Origin: SLAN01 sp046545955
Lineage (GTDB): Bacteria; Spirochaetota; Spirochaetia; DSM-27196; SKKC01
NCBI GenBank assembly: GCA_046545955.1
Contig: JBKGYS010000008.1
Coordinates: 1 to 33,267 of the forward strand
DNA length: 33,267 nucleotides
Direction: 5' to 3'
A model generated the notes under the pieces. It was not told the DNA's origin, ran no database searches, and saw nothing but the letters and a program-made list of their open reading frames with translations. Positions 15,565 through 23,483 of the stretch are shown piece after piece. How positions within the stretch are numbered: position 1 is the first letter of the stretch; every line of letters starts with the position of its first letter. The translations under genes were made by a program, and so were the position numbers.

Positions 15565-18198
15565 TTACTCGCTGCCTTCCTCCCTCTTTTTGCTCGCTCG
15601 CTTTTTACTCGCTTTATTTGACTTTTTGCCCTCGGCGCCGGCCGCTATATGGCTCGCCTCCTCCAGGGTCAGGGACTCGAGCACTTCCTTTTCTTTCTTA
15701 TCATCGGGCAGGCGAACGTTCTTGGTACCCACCTTCAGATACGGGCCATACTTCCCGTCGTACAAGGCAATTGTTTTTCCCGATGCAGGGTCCTCACCGA
15801 GGTTGCGTAGAACTTTGGACCCTCCCCTTCCTTTCTTCTCCTCGGCCAGAATCTCAAGCGCCCGGGACAGCTCGATGGTATACACGTCGTCGTCCTTCTT
15901 GAGACTTCGGAAATCCCCGTCGTGTACCACGAAAGGTCCGAAACGCCCGATATTCGCCTGGATTTCGTTGCCGGTCTCGGGATGCACTCCGAGCGTTCTC
16001 GGCAGACTCAGGTACTTTACCGCGTCCTCGAGGGTCACTTCGCGCGGCGAGACCCCCTTAGGAAGGCTTGCGCGTTTCGGTTTCGGATTCTCTTCGGTCT
16101 TTTCTCCGAGCTGAACGTACGGTCCGTACCGTCCCGTGAGACAGTAGATGTTTTCGCCGGTTTCCGGATGTGTCCCGAGCGGTGTCGGCCCGTGTTTCTG
16201 AAGTTCTATGAGCTCTTCGATATCGCTTTCGGTAAGCTCCGCCGGAGCGATTTCTTCGGGGATAGAAGCGTGTACCTCTTCTTCGATGTCCGAGGGCTGA
16301 TGAACGATATACGGACCGTAGCGGCCGACCTTTATTTCGGTCGACTCGTCGAGTTGCGGCAAGGTTATGGTTCGAGACTCTTCAGGCTCAATTTCCGACT
16401 CTCGGCGTTCCACCTGCCGAAGCAAGCCTTCCTGGTCCCCGCCACCGTGGTAAAACCGCTCGAGGTACTCTTGATTATCGCGTCGACCGACGGCGATCTC
16501 GTCGAGTGCCTGCTCCATCTCGGACGTAAACCGGTATTTGATTAAAGACTGGAAGTGTCGTTCGAGAAGCTGTACAACCGCCACACCGGTAAATGTCGGA
16601 ACAAGGGCGCTGCTCTGCCGGCGGATATATCCGCGTTCGAACAGTGTGTTAATAATGCTCGCGTACGTACTCGGTCGCCCGATTCCCTCTCTCTCAAGAC
16701 GCTGCACGAGACTCGCTTCGGTGTATCTCGCGGGCGGTTTGGTTTCATGGGAAACGCTCTCAAGCGCCTTTAAATCAAGCGTCTCGCCCTCGCTCAGAGA
16801 CGGCAGAAATACCTCCCGATCGTCAAGGGCGGCATCCGGATCGTCCTTGCCTTCGACGTATACCCGAAGGAATCCCGCAAACACGATGCGAACTCCGTTG
16901 GCGGTAAACTCGGCTCCGTCGACCCCGATTTGGGCACTGACCTGGTTCTTCTTCGCCTCGGCCATCTGACTGGCCAGCGTCCGTTTCCAGATAAGTTCGT
17001 AGAGCGCTTTTTCCCGCCCCTCGAGCCCGGTTTCATCGGGATGCAGGAACTCACCGCCGGCGGGCCTTATCGCTTCGTGGGCCTCCTGAGCCTCCTGTGA
17101 CCCGGCGCTGAACTGTCGGGGCTCGGGCGACAGATACTCGGCGCCGTAGAGCTTTTCAATACTCGTCCGCGCGCCGGTCAATGCCTCGGTGGAGAGGGCG
17201 GGGCTGTCGGTTCGCATGTAGGTGATAAGCCCCTCTTCATACAGCTTCTGAGCGGTCCGCATTGTATCGCGCGCGCTCATCCTGAGCTTCCGGTTACCTT
17301 CCTGTTGAAGCGTACTGGTTATGAACGGCGCCGAAGGTTTCGAAGTTGTTTGTTTTTCGCTGACACGTACCACGCTCCATGTATCCTGCTCGAGGGCCTT
17401 ACGCAGCGTCTCAGCACGGGATTCATCGAGCGCAATAACATCCCGACCCTCGATAACAGCACCGCTCTCGGCGTCGAAATCCTTGCCTCCTGCAACCTTC
17501 TTGCCATCCACCGAATCGAGTCGGGCCTCGAACCGCTGGTCTCCACCCGTACCGCGGGGTGCGAGGTTCGCCTTTAGATCCCAGTATACCGCCTTTCGAA
17601 ATCTGATCCGCTCTCGCTCGCGCTCCACAATCATTCGAAGCCCGGGACTTTGTACCCGCCCGGCGCTCAATCCATACGCGATCTTCTTCCAGATAAGTGG
17701 TGACAGCGTAAACCCGTACAAGCGATCGAGAATGCGCCGGGTCTCCTGCGCTCGAACGAGATTCATGTCCACGTCGCGGGGGTGCTCGAGTGCGTGTTCG
17801 ATAGCCGTTTTTGTGATCTCGTGAAACACCATACGTCGGACGGGTTTATTCTTGGGTTTCAGCAGTTCAATCAAATGCCACGATATGCTCTCCCCTTCCC
17901 GGTCTTCGTCGGTGGCGAGATATAGTTCATCACACTCTTTCAGTTTCCGCCGCAGCTCGGTGACGATCTTAGACTTCCCCTTGGGTGTCACATACAAGGG
18001 AGTAAAGCCGTTGTCGACATCTATTCCGAGTCGTGCCCACGATTCACCCTTATACTTCTTAGGAACGTCGGAGGCGGTTTGTGGAAGATCACGCACATGT
18101 CCAATACTCGCTTCGACCTCGTACCCTGCGGGAAGAAACCGGCGAATGGTTCGCGCTTTTGTCGGTGATTCAACGATTACGAGGCTTTTCTTTCCCAT
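15565..18198 (-). CDS. topA: DNA topoisomerase I
   Basis: 877 residues from ATG 18198; AGGA lies 6 nt upstream, so the 16 extra in-frame residues further upstream are excluded. It relaxes negative supercoils by single-strand passage. Toprim domain: VIVESPTKA (Glu10) and the acidic triad in ATDEDREGES (Asp97, Asp99, Glu101). The active-site tyrosine is in LITYMRTDS (Tyr327), with the strand-binding GLSAGRVQSP before it. The C-terminal third (about 580-850) carries repeated modules of the form GRYGPY, with no CxxC zinc fingers as in E. coli TopA; the tail ends in a lysine-rich stretch (KKSNKASKKRASKKREE). This zinc-free tail type is known in several phyla. It converges on fabD with a 106-bp gap and diverges from yidD over 58 bp. 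Confidence 0.96.
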   Translation of the reverse strand: MGKKSLVIVESPTKARTIRRFLPAGYEVEASIGHVRDLPQTASDVPKKYKGESWARLGIDVDNGFTPLYVTPKGKSKIVTELRRKLKECDELYLATDEDREGESISWHLIELLKPKNKPVRRMVFHEITKTAIEHALEHPRDVDMNLVRAQETRRILDRLYGFTLSPLIWKKIAYGLSAGRVQSPGLRMIVERERERIRFRKAVYWDLKANLAPRGTGGDQRFEARLDSVDGKKVAGGKDFDAESGAVIEGRDVIALDESRAETLRKALEQDTWSVVRVSEKQTTSKPSAPFITSTLQQEGNRKLRMSARDTMRTAQKLYEEGLITYMRTDSPALSTEALTGARTSIEKLYGAEYLSPEPRQFSAGSQEAQEAHEAIRPAGGEFLHPDETGLEGREKALYELIWKRTLASQMAEAKKNQVSAQIGVDGAEFTANGVRIVFAGFLRVYVEGKDDPDAALDDREVFLPSLSEGETLDLKALESVSHETKPPARYTEASLVQRLEREGIGRPSTYASIINTLFERGYIRRQSSALVPTFTGVAVVQLLERHFQSLIKYRFTSEMEQALDEIAVGRRDNQEYLERFYHGGGDQEGLLRQVERRESEIEPEESRTITLPQLDESTEIKVGRYGPYIVHQPSDIEEEVHASIPEEIAPAELTESDIEELIELQKHGPTPLGTHPETGENIYCLTGRYGPYVQLGEKTEENPKPKRASLPKGVSPREVTLEDAVKYLSLPRTLGVHPETGNEIQANIGRFGPFVVHDGDFRSLKKDDDVYTIELSRALEILAEEKKGRGGSKVLRNLGEDPASGKTIALYDGKYGPYLKVGTKNVRLPDDKKEKEVLESLTLEEASHIAAGAEGKKSNKASKKRASKKREEGSE

Positions 18199-18256
18199 AG
18201 ACTTCCTTTCTTTTGCCGTGATCGTATGTCGCAAATTACGATACAATAGTCAAGTT

Positions 18257-18595
18257 ATGCAGTGTTCCCGCATTCTCAGACGAGCCGCAACCATACCGGT
18301 TCGCGCGTATCAGCTTATCGTCAGTCCCTGGTTGCCCCAGAGCTGCATTTACGCGCCGACGTGTAGTCACTACACTCGGGAAGCAATTATGCGCCACGGT
18401 GTACTCAAGGGCTGGATACTCGGCCTTGCGCGCATCTTCCGATGTATAGGAGGACTTTTCGAAGGCGGAGCCGATCCGGTTCCGGATCGCCCATCGCTTT
18501 CCGTAATCGGCGGCGAGTATCGTAAACGGTTTCGATTCCGTCGGGCAAACCGGGTGAATGCTAATGAATCTCCAAAGAAACGGGAAGGAAAATGA
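18257..18595 (+). CDS. yidD: YidD membrane-protein insertion efficiency factor
   Basis: 112 residues from ATG 18257. The small-protein signature is complete: AYQLIVSPWLP, the cysteine motif CIYAPTCSHYTREAI, RHGVLKGW, ARIFRC and GGADPVPD. YidD is a peripheral inner-membrane protein that assists YidC-dependent insertion. It is usually found between rnpA and yidC; here it is instead divergent from topA, and its stop overlaps the start of the SppA-like gene (ATGA, 4 nt). The C-terminal 35 residues are basic (RKRFRFRRANR), longer than the core family. No strong ribosome-binding site precedes the ATG. A TACAAT box at 18242-18247, without a good -35, would give an almost leaderless message; this is only a suggestion. 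Confidence 0.9.
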   Translation: MQCSRILRRAATIPVRAYQLIVSPWLPQSCIYAPTCSHYTREAIMRHGVLKGWILGLARIFRCIGGLFEGGADPVPDRPSLSVIGGEYRKRFRFRRANRVNANESPKKREGK

Positions 18596-20337
18596 GTAAA
18601 CGATACGTCACGATTCGGCTCAAGGGACAGTATGCCGAAACAGGCCCATTGGTCTCCGGGCTTTCGGCAACCGCGCGAAAATCGCTGTTTCGGCTCGATG
18701 AGCTCTTGCAGACCGTCGAATGGATTCTAAAACGATCACGGGTGACGACGGTCATCGTCCATCGCACCGAGGAGTTCACCGGCGCATCACTTGCCGGCTA
18801 CGAGTCAATACGGCGGTTGATTATGAAGCTCCGTGACGCTGACCGAGACGTGATCTACTACGCGGTCAATTACGGTCTCGAAGACCTCTTTCTCGCCAGC
18901 GTCTGTACCAGACGGGTCATTCATCCCCTTGGAAGCATATCGTTTTACGGCAAGGCCCTTAATAAACTCTATTTCGGTCGATTGCTCTCCAAGCAGTCGG
19001 TAGGAGTGGATATAATCCGTCACGGTCGGTACAAGAGCGCGATGAGCACCCTTTCCTCCGATCGTGTGGATCGCTATGACCGGGAACAGTTGGAGCGAGT
19101 TCTGCGCGTAATGGTTGAACGCGTTCGAACCCTTATTACCTCCGACATGATGCTGTCGGACACCGCACTCGAATCCATGCTTAACGGCGAACCGGTGAGG
19201 GCCGCCGACGCGTTGGAACGGGGCTGGGTCGAGCGTGTAGACGATATACAGGGAGTTCTCGAAACGCTTTCGGACCTTCGATCCGCCAAGGTCGGAAAGC
19301 CCAAAGCAAGGCTCGGCAGGTCCGGACCCAACGTATCGGTTCTTTTTTTTGACGGCGCGATAGACCACGGATCAAATCGCAAGAGCATTCTGTTGGGGCA
19401 GATCATGGGAAGCGACTGGTACGTGAAACAGCTTCGCAAAATTCGCAAGAGCAAGAAGATAAAGGCAGTTGTGCTCCGAGTTAATTCCCCGGGTGGAAGT
19501 GCAACGGCGAGCGAAGAGATCCGCCGAGAGATCGATCGAATCCGCGAAACCAAACCGGTTATCGTATCGATGGGGCAAGTAGCCGCGAGCGGTGGATATT
19601 GGATATCGGCGAAAGCCGACCGCGTGTTCGCCCAGAAATTCACGATTACCGGCTCCATCGGCGTCATTTCCGCGCTGTTTTATTTGCGGGACTTTCTGAA
19701 AAAACACGGCATTACCGCCTCAGTGGTGAAGTATGGCGACCACGCCGATTTAGGCAGCACACTCCGAAAAATGAGCATCGAAGAGCGCAGAATCTTCGAG
19801 CAAGAAGTCAGACATATTTACGATCAATTTCTTGAGCTCGTCGCGGAAGGACGTAAGCTCGACCACGAGGCGGTGAGCAATATTGCCGAAGGGAGAATCT
19901 GGAGCGGTGAAGACGCGATGCAGAACGGACTGATCGACGAAATAGGCGACTTACACAGTGCGCTCGACTATGCAGCTGCAGTCCTGGGGGTTTCGAGCAT
20001 TGAAGCCCATTTCGGCCCCCGGGTGAGACGGCCACTCGTAACACGCCTGATCGGCGACGGGGCCGGAGACCACCGTGACGCGGCAACGCCCGGGCTTCGG
20101 CTGATCAAGCAGCTAAAGACCGGACTCGCCGGCGGACACTACAAGAATGACGTTCCCGGGATTTTCACGGCCGTCTCCGGCTTCGCACAGATGGACTCGG
20201 TCGGGATCGCGGGCGAACTTGCCCGCGAGCTTTCCGATCTCAGCGCCAGACCTCTGGCTTTCTGGGATGGTTGGCTCGATAGTGAAACGCCGAATGACGT
20301 TCATTCCACTATAAGCGACCCACTCGGGTCGTCGTAG
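18592..20337 (+). CDS. SppA-type signal peptide peptidase (S49), double-domain, no membrane anchor
   Basis: 581 residues, starting within the yidD stop (ATGA). Two S49 half-domains are visible: N-terminal (about 5-230) and C-terminal (about 245-450). The dyad of E. coli-type SppA can be placed: the lysine in HGRYKSAMS (Lys148) from the first half and the nucleophile in QVAASGGYWIS (Ser333) from the second, preceded by RVNSPGGSATAS and followed by TGSIGV. E. coli SppA carries a transmembrane anchor before the first domain; this protein goes directly into MSKRYVTIRLKGQY, and neither a hydrophobic segment nor a signal peptide is present. The last 120 residues are not similar to anything I recognise. 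It may be cytoplasmic or membrane-associated through YidD or the tail. Its 3' end overlaps a convergent small gene by 37 bp. Confidence 0.87.
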   Translation: MSKRYVTIRLKGQYAETGPLVSGLSATARKSLFRLDELLQTVEWILKRSRVTTVIVHRTEEFTGASLAGYESIRRLIMKLRDADRDVIYYAVNYGLEDLFLASVCTRRVIHPLGSISFYGKALNKLYFGRLLSKQSVGVDIIRHGRYKSAMSTLSSDRVDRYDREQLERVLRVMVERVRTLITSDMMLSDTALESMLNGEPVRAADALERGWVERVDDIQGVLETLSDLRSAKVGKPKARLGRSGPNVSVLFFDGAIDHGSNRKSILLGQIMGSDWYVKQLRKIRKSKKIKAVVLRVNSPGGSATASEEIRREIDRIRETKPVIVSMGQVAASGGYWISAKADRVFAQKFTITGSIGVISALFYLRDFLKKHGITASVVKYGDHADLGSTLRKMSIEERRIFEQEVRHIYDQFLELVAEGRKLDHEAVSNIAEGRIWSGEDAMQNGLIDEIGDLHSALDYAAAVLGVSSIEAHFGPRVRRPLVTRLIGDGAGDHRDAATPGLRLIKQLKTGLAGGHYKNDVPGIFTAVSGFAQMDSVGIAGELARELSDLSARPLAFWDGWLDSETPNDVHSTISDPLGSS

Positions 20338-20546
20338 ACTTCGAGCTGAAAAATCTTATATTCGCCTACGTAATCGGCGGCCGGCTCTGCAAGATCGCCG
20401 AGCGAGGCGTGCCACATTCGGATACGTCGATACTGATCTCTGCTCAGGTATACCTTCGAGGGATTTTCACCGGAGTCCAGTATCGCGCGTTTGGCCGCTA
20501 GAATACGGGATAGCAGCTCTTCGGCGCTCATGCTATGGTTATCCAT
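20301..20546 (-). CDS. Small conserved-looking hypothetical protein
   Basis: 81 residues if started at ATG 20546; ATG 20531 (MSAEELL) is another option, and neither has a clear ribosome-binding site. The reading continues upstream without an obvious better start. The sequence has a helical N-terminus (EELLSRILAAKRAIL) and then KVYLSRDQYRRIRMW and an acidic end with YKIFQLEVYDDP, which looks like a real small globular protein rather than a shadow. The YLSRDQYRRI pattern faintly recalls small phage-type proteins, but no phage gene is nearby. Its 3' end overlaps the end of the SppA-like gene by 37 bp on the opposite strand. Confidence 0.5.
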   Translation of the reverse strand: MDNHSMSAEELLSRILAAKRAILDSGENPSKVYLSRDQYRRIRMWHASLGDLAEPAADYVGEYKIFQLEVYDDPSGSLIVE

Positions 20547-20613
20547 ACCAGTAGCAAGGATTAGCACGGCCGGCCGCGGGCGTCCAGTCGTCAGAGAAGG
20601 AGCATACAAGACC

Positions 20614-21174
20614 GTGTATTCGCAGCCAGACACCACCACCCCATCGAGCGGCAGTCATGCTTTCGGCTGTCGGGACTTCGATCCGCTTATTCCCTGGAAC
20701 AAATGGGAACCAAAGGAAACGGCCGTGCTTTGTTTCATTCGCGATGGCGAAGATCTCCTGCTGATAGAGAAAAAACGCGGGCTCGGGCAAGGCAAGATAA
20801 ACGGACCCGGCGGTCGAATAGAGCCCGGCGAGAGCGCGGAGAATGCCGCGGTTCGCGAAACCTGGGAGGAGGTAGGTCTAACACCAAAGGATCTGACCCG
20901 CGTCGCCGAACTGAGCTTTCAGTTTGCCGACGGATACGGGTTGCACTGTACGGTGTTTTTCTCGAACTCTTATTCGGGCACGCTCCGCGAAACCGAAGAA
21001 GCCGCACCGTTCTGGTGCCGGGTTTCGAATATTCCTTACGACAGGATGTGGGCAGACGATCGGCACTGGTTACCGATGGTACTCAATGGTGCTCGGATCG
21101 ATGGAAAATTTACCTTTGACGGGGACGAAATGCTCAGCTGCCGAATTCAGACAGTCGATCGGGGGCGAGAGTAA
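20614..21174 (+). CDS. MTH1-like Nudix hydrolase (probable oxidised purine nucleotide diphosphatase)
   Basis: 186 residues from GTG 20614, chosen for GAAGGAG (20596-20602) 11 nt upstream. The Nudix box is exact: G67 x5 E73 x7 RE-x-W-EEVGL (residues 67-89). Beyond the box it resembles mammalian MTH1 more than bacterial MutT: KKRGLGQGKINGPGG places Asn63 where MTH1 has its base-contacting Asn33, and DRMWADDRHW (Trp136, Asp138, Asp139) matches MTH1 Trp117, Asp119 and Asp120, the residues that recognise oxidised purines. The domain ends with GKFTFDGDEM as in MTH1. From this I infer sanitising of 8-oxo-dGTP or 2-hydroxy-dATP. A 30-residue N-terminal extension precedes the domain. It converges on the sigma-factor gene with 10 bp between stops. 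Confidence 0.88.
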   Translation: MYSQPDTTTPSSGSHAFGCRDFDPLIPWNKWEPKETAVLCFIRDGEDLLLIEKKRGLGQGKINGPGGRIEPGESAENAAVRETWEEVGLTPKDLTRVAELSFQFADGYGLHCTVFFSNSYSGTLRETEEAAPFWCRVSNIPYDRMWADDRHWLPMVLNGARIDGKFTFDGDEMLSCRIQTVDRGRE

Positions 21175-21184
21175 CGAATCGGCG

Positions 21185-22204
21185 TTACTCCATTTCTTCG
21201 TGAAAAGAGCGGATACTCGAATAGTCTCGAAGCTTACCGAGCGCTTTTTCCTGTATCTGTCGTACACGCTCGCGGGTAATACCGAGAAATTTTCCCGTTT
21301 CCTCGAGGGTATACGGGCCTTCGCCGGCAAGCCCGAATCGCAACTGAATAATACGCATTTCCCGTTCGGTGAGGTTTTCGAGAACATGCTGTAACGTGTC
21401 TTGTAACGCGAGCTGAAACGCAACTTCGAGAGGCTCGCCGCTTGCCTCATCCTCGATAAGGTCCCCGAGCCTGGTGATGTGTTCGTCGTCGACCGTAGTA
21501 TCAAGACTGGTCGCTTCCTGAGAGAGATTCATGAGATCCTGTATCTTCTCGGGAGCCAAATGCAGGTATTCTGAAAGCTCTTCATGACTTGGATCGCGTC
21601 CGAATTCCTGCGTAAGCGTTTTGGCGACAAAGTAGCACTTCCGTATTGTATTGAGCATGTGAACAGGAATGCGGATTACCCGGCCTTTGTCCGCGAGAGC
21701 CTTTATTATGGCCTGCCTGATCCACCATGTTCCATACGTCGAAAAACGACATCCCCGCGTGTAGTCGAAACGTTCAACAGCCTCGATAAGCCCAATATTT
21801 CCTTCGTCGATCAAGTCGAGCAGCGATAAACCGCGATTCTGGTAACGCTTTGCGATCGAGACGACGAGCCGCAGATTGGCGTTTACCATTTCATTCTTCG
21901 CGTGACTGAGTTGACCTTCCACGTCCTCAATCTGTTGAACTCTGGCTGCCGCGTTAGCCACGGAATCTTTTGACCCGACGTGGTCTCGCTGCCTGCGCAG
22001 GTGTTCGAGGCGCTCCCGAAGTTCCGCGATCCGCTGCCCGAGCTTCCTTTCCTGCTTTGCGTTGAGAAGCGGATAATGCGAAATCTGCTTGAGGTAGATC
22101 GCAAGCGGATCAGTCGTCTCGCCGTTCTCGATGTGCTGCGACCCCTCGTCGGGAAGCTCCGCTGCGCCGTGCTTCAACTCGGTATCTGAATCGTATCCTG
22201 CCAT
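21185..22204 (-). CDS. Group 2 (RpoS-like) sigma-70 family RNA polymerase sigma factor
   Basis: 339 residues from ATG 22204, with a GGGGG ribosome-binding site 5 nt upstream and 13 nt after the previous stop. Region 1.2 (DPLAIYLKQISHYPLL), region 2 (NLRLVVSIAKRYQNRGLS, LLDLIDEGNIGLIEAVERF, FSTYGTWWIRQAI), region 3 and region 4 (LTEREMRIIQLRFG, LEETGKFLGITRERVRQI) are all present. Region 1.1 and the long non-conserved insert of primary sigma factors are missing, so this is a group 2 factor of RpoS size. Regions 2.4 and 4.2 are intact, so it should read normal -10/-35 promoters. It sits directly downstream of an NlpD-like gene, the same order as nlpD-rpoS in gammaproteobacteria. Whether it is orthologous to RpoS needs phylogeny. 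Confidence 0.93.
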   Translation of the reverse strand: MAGYDSDTELKHGAAELPDEGSQHIENGETTDPLAIYLKQISHYPLLNAKQERKLGQRIAELRERLEHLRRQRDHVGSKDSVANAAARVQQIEDVEGQLSHAKNEMVNANLRLVVSIAKRYQNRGLSLLDLIDEGNIGLIEAVERFDYTRGCRFSTYGTWWIRQAIIKALADKGRVIRIPVHMLNTIRKCYFVAKTLTQEFGRDPSHEELSEYLHLAPEKIQDLMNLSQEATSLDTTVDDEHITRLGDLIEDEASGEPLEVAFQLALQDTLQHVLENLTEREMRIIQLRFGLAGEGPYTLEETGKFLGITRERVRQIQEKALGKLRDYSSIRSFHEEME

Positions 22205-22217
22205 CGCATCCCCCGCC

Positions 22218-23075
22218 TCATCCACGCGGCGCATCCTGCGGATCTACCGGTGCATCGTCGTTCCAAACGCTGAAGTGCACCTCATGCCGGGAATCAACCG
22301 TCCCAACCGTCCCCAGGACCTCGCCGCGTTTTATTTGCCGGCCTACACGTACTTCCACCTCTTCGTGTCCCCCGTAGACATAGATATAGCCGTTTACCGC
22401 CTCCACAATGACCACCGTTCCGAAACCAGCGTACGGTCCCACGAACGTGACTCGTCCGTCGGCCACCGCGCGAACCGAGTCACCTTCAGACGCACGAATA
22501 CTCACACCCGGCACCCGGCCCGAACGATCCGATCTCGATCCGTCGTGCGGCCACCGAAGATCGGAATCGGAGTTGTCTCCATCTCCGCCATTCGATCGCT
22601 CGCGATCATCATCGTCCGCGGCTTCATCTTCCTCAGCGTCGGCCGATGCCGACTCGGAATTCTGCTCGATTGTGATGCCGGGAATAACCACTCGGTCGCC
22701 AACGAAAACGGTCTCATCTTCATCCATTTCGTTTGCACTGAGCAGTTCCGATAGTGGTACGTCATAGCGTCTCGACAACCCGTAGAGGGTTTCACCGCTT
22801 TGAATCTCCCGAACGCCTGGTAGAACAATTGTTTCACCTTCCGCAATTCTTCCCGCGTCGGTAATCCCGTTGTACTCGAGAATGTCGTCCGGAGAGATCC
22901 CGTAGTCGCGCGAGAGACTGTACACGGTATCGCCCGGTCGGAACGTATAGTCCGCCCATTCATCGTCGCTGTCCTGCTCGTCCCCGGCTGCGAACGTAAC
23001 GACGGTCAGAAAAAGTACCCCGCATATGACGCCGTTTACGATTGAGTTGCTGTAGGTGTTGCGCGTTCTCTGCAT
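22218..23075 (-). CDS. NlpD-like LysM / degenerate M23 (LytM) domain envelope protein
   Basis: 285 residues from ATG 23075; an ATG at 23189 is in frame but would put 38 residues before the hydrophobic segment, and neither has a good ribosome-binding site. A signal peptide or anchor spans about residues 11-30 (VNGVICGVLFLTVVTFAA). Two LysM modules follow (41-87, PGDTVYSLSRDYGISPDDI; 88-133, SGETLYGLSRRYDVPLSEL), binding peptidoglycan, then a very acidic linker (140-172), then an M23 fold (about 180-275). Zinc ligands are not conserved: the HxxxD region reads PGVSIRA, and the HxH of active LytM enzymes is E265-V-H267. E. coli NlpD is likewise degenerate and activates amidase AmiC. An activator role is inferred. 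It is read towards the RpoS-like gene with 13 nt between them, probably one operon. Confidence 0.85.
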   Translation of the reverse strand: MQRTRNTYSNSIVNGVICGVLFLTVVTFAAGDEQDSDDEWADYTFRPGDTVYSLSRDYGISPDDILEYNGITDAGRIAEGETIVLPGVREIQSGETLYGLSRRYDVPLSELLSANEMDEDETVFVGDRVVIPGITIEQNSESASADAEEDEAADDDDRERSNGGDGDNSDSDLRWPHDGSRSDRSGRVPGVSIRASEGDSVRAVADGRVTFVGPYAGFGTVVIVEAVNGYIYVYGGHEEVEVRVGRQIKRGEVLGTVGTVDSRHEVHFSVWNDDAPVDPQDAPRG

Positions 23076-23170
23076 TGCATACTCGAAAGCGATGATCTCT
23101 CTCTGTTTGATTTTCGGCAGACGTCGCTTTTGGATAAGCACGAGATCGTGAAATTCGCGCAGAGTGTGTG

Positions 23171-23199
23171 TTGACAAGGGAACGCTCATCGAATATGTT
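23171..23199 (+). promoter_or_regulatory. Promoter for tRNA-Asp
   Basis: A perfect -35 TTGACA (23171-23176), 17-nt spacer and -10 TATGTT (23194-23199, 4/6). The predicted start near 23206 is about 11 nt before the tRNA. It lies back to back with the NlpD-like gene on the other strand. Confidence 0.7.
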
Positions 23200-23216
23200 A
23201 CCAACTCAATCGAGCC

Positions 23217-23290
23217 GGGGGCGTGGTGGAGATGGTTACCACGCCGGCCTGTCAAGCCGGAGGTCGCGGGTTCAAATCCCGTCGCTCCCG
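23217..23290 (+). tRNA. tRNA-Asp (anticodon GTC)
   Basis: 74 nt. Acceptor GGGGGCG pairs with CGCTCCC (one G-U); D-arm GTGG/CCAC; anticodon stem CCGGC/GCCGG around CTGTCAA with GTC at 23251-23253; T-arm GCGGG-TTCAAAT-CCCGT. The discriminator is G (23290). CCA is not encoded. Confidence 0.97.
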
Positions 23291-23310
23291 CATATCCCTG
23301 CTCATCCATA

Positions 23311-23347
23311 GCGGGGCAAGCCCCGCCTGAAAGCGGGGCTTTTTTTT
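23311..23347 (+). terminator. Terminator after tRNA-Asp, with an alternative hairpin
   Basis: GCCCCGC (23320-23326) pairs with GCGGGGC (23333-23339) around CTGAAA, followed by eight T residues (23340-23347). A second copy of GCGGGGC at 23311-23317 can pair with the same central GCCCCGC, so two mutually exclusive hairpins exist. Confidence 0.92.
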
Positions 23348-23401
23348 GAAAGTGAAAGAGCGTGGAAGCAGAAGGGGTGACGCCCTGACTGTTTGCTTAA
23401 A

Positions 23402-23474
23402 CGGGCTGTAGCGCAGGGGCTAGCGCGCTCGGTTCGGGACCGAGAGGTCGGCAGTTCAAATCTGCCCAGCCCGA
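23402..23474 (+). tRNA. tRNA-Pro (anticodon CGG)
   Basis: 73 nt. Acceptor CGGGCTG/CAGCCCG, anticodon stem CTCGG/CCGAG around TTCGGGA with CGG at 23435-23437, T-arm GGCAG-TTCAAAT-CTGCC, discriminator A (23474), no encoded CCA. No clear promoter lies in the 54 nt between the tRNA-Asp terminator and this gene, so its promoter is either weak or fed by read-through. Confidence 0.97.
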
Positions 23475-23483
23475 AAAGCCCAT

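Noticed and set aside
23076..23309. Longer start of the NlpD-like gene reaching 23309
   Set aside because: The extra N-terminal residues (GFEPATSGLTGRRG) are the antisense translation of tRNA-Asp, a common annotation error; the signal peptide sits at the later start.
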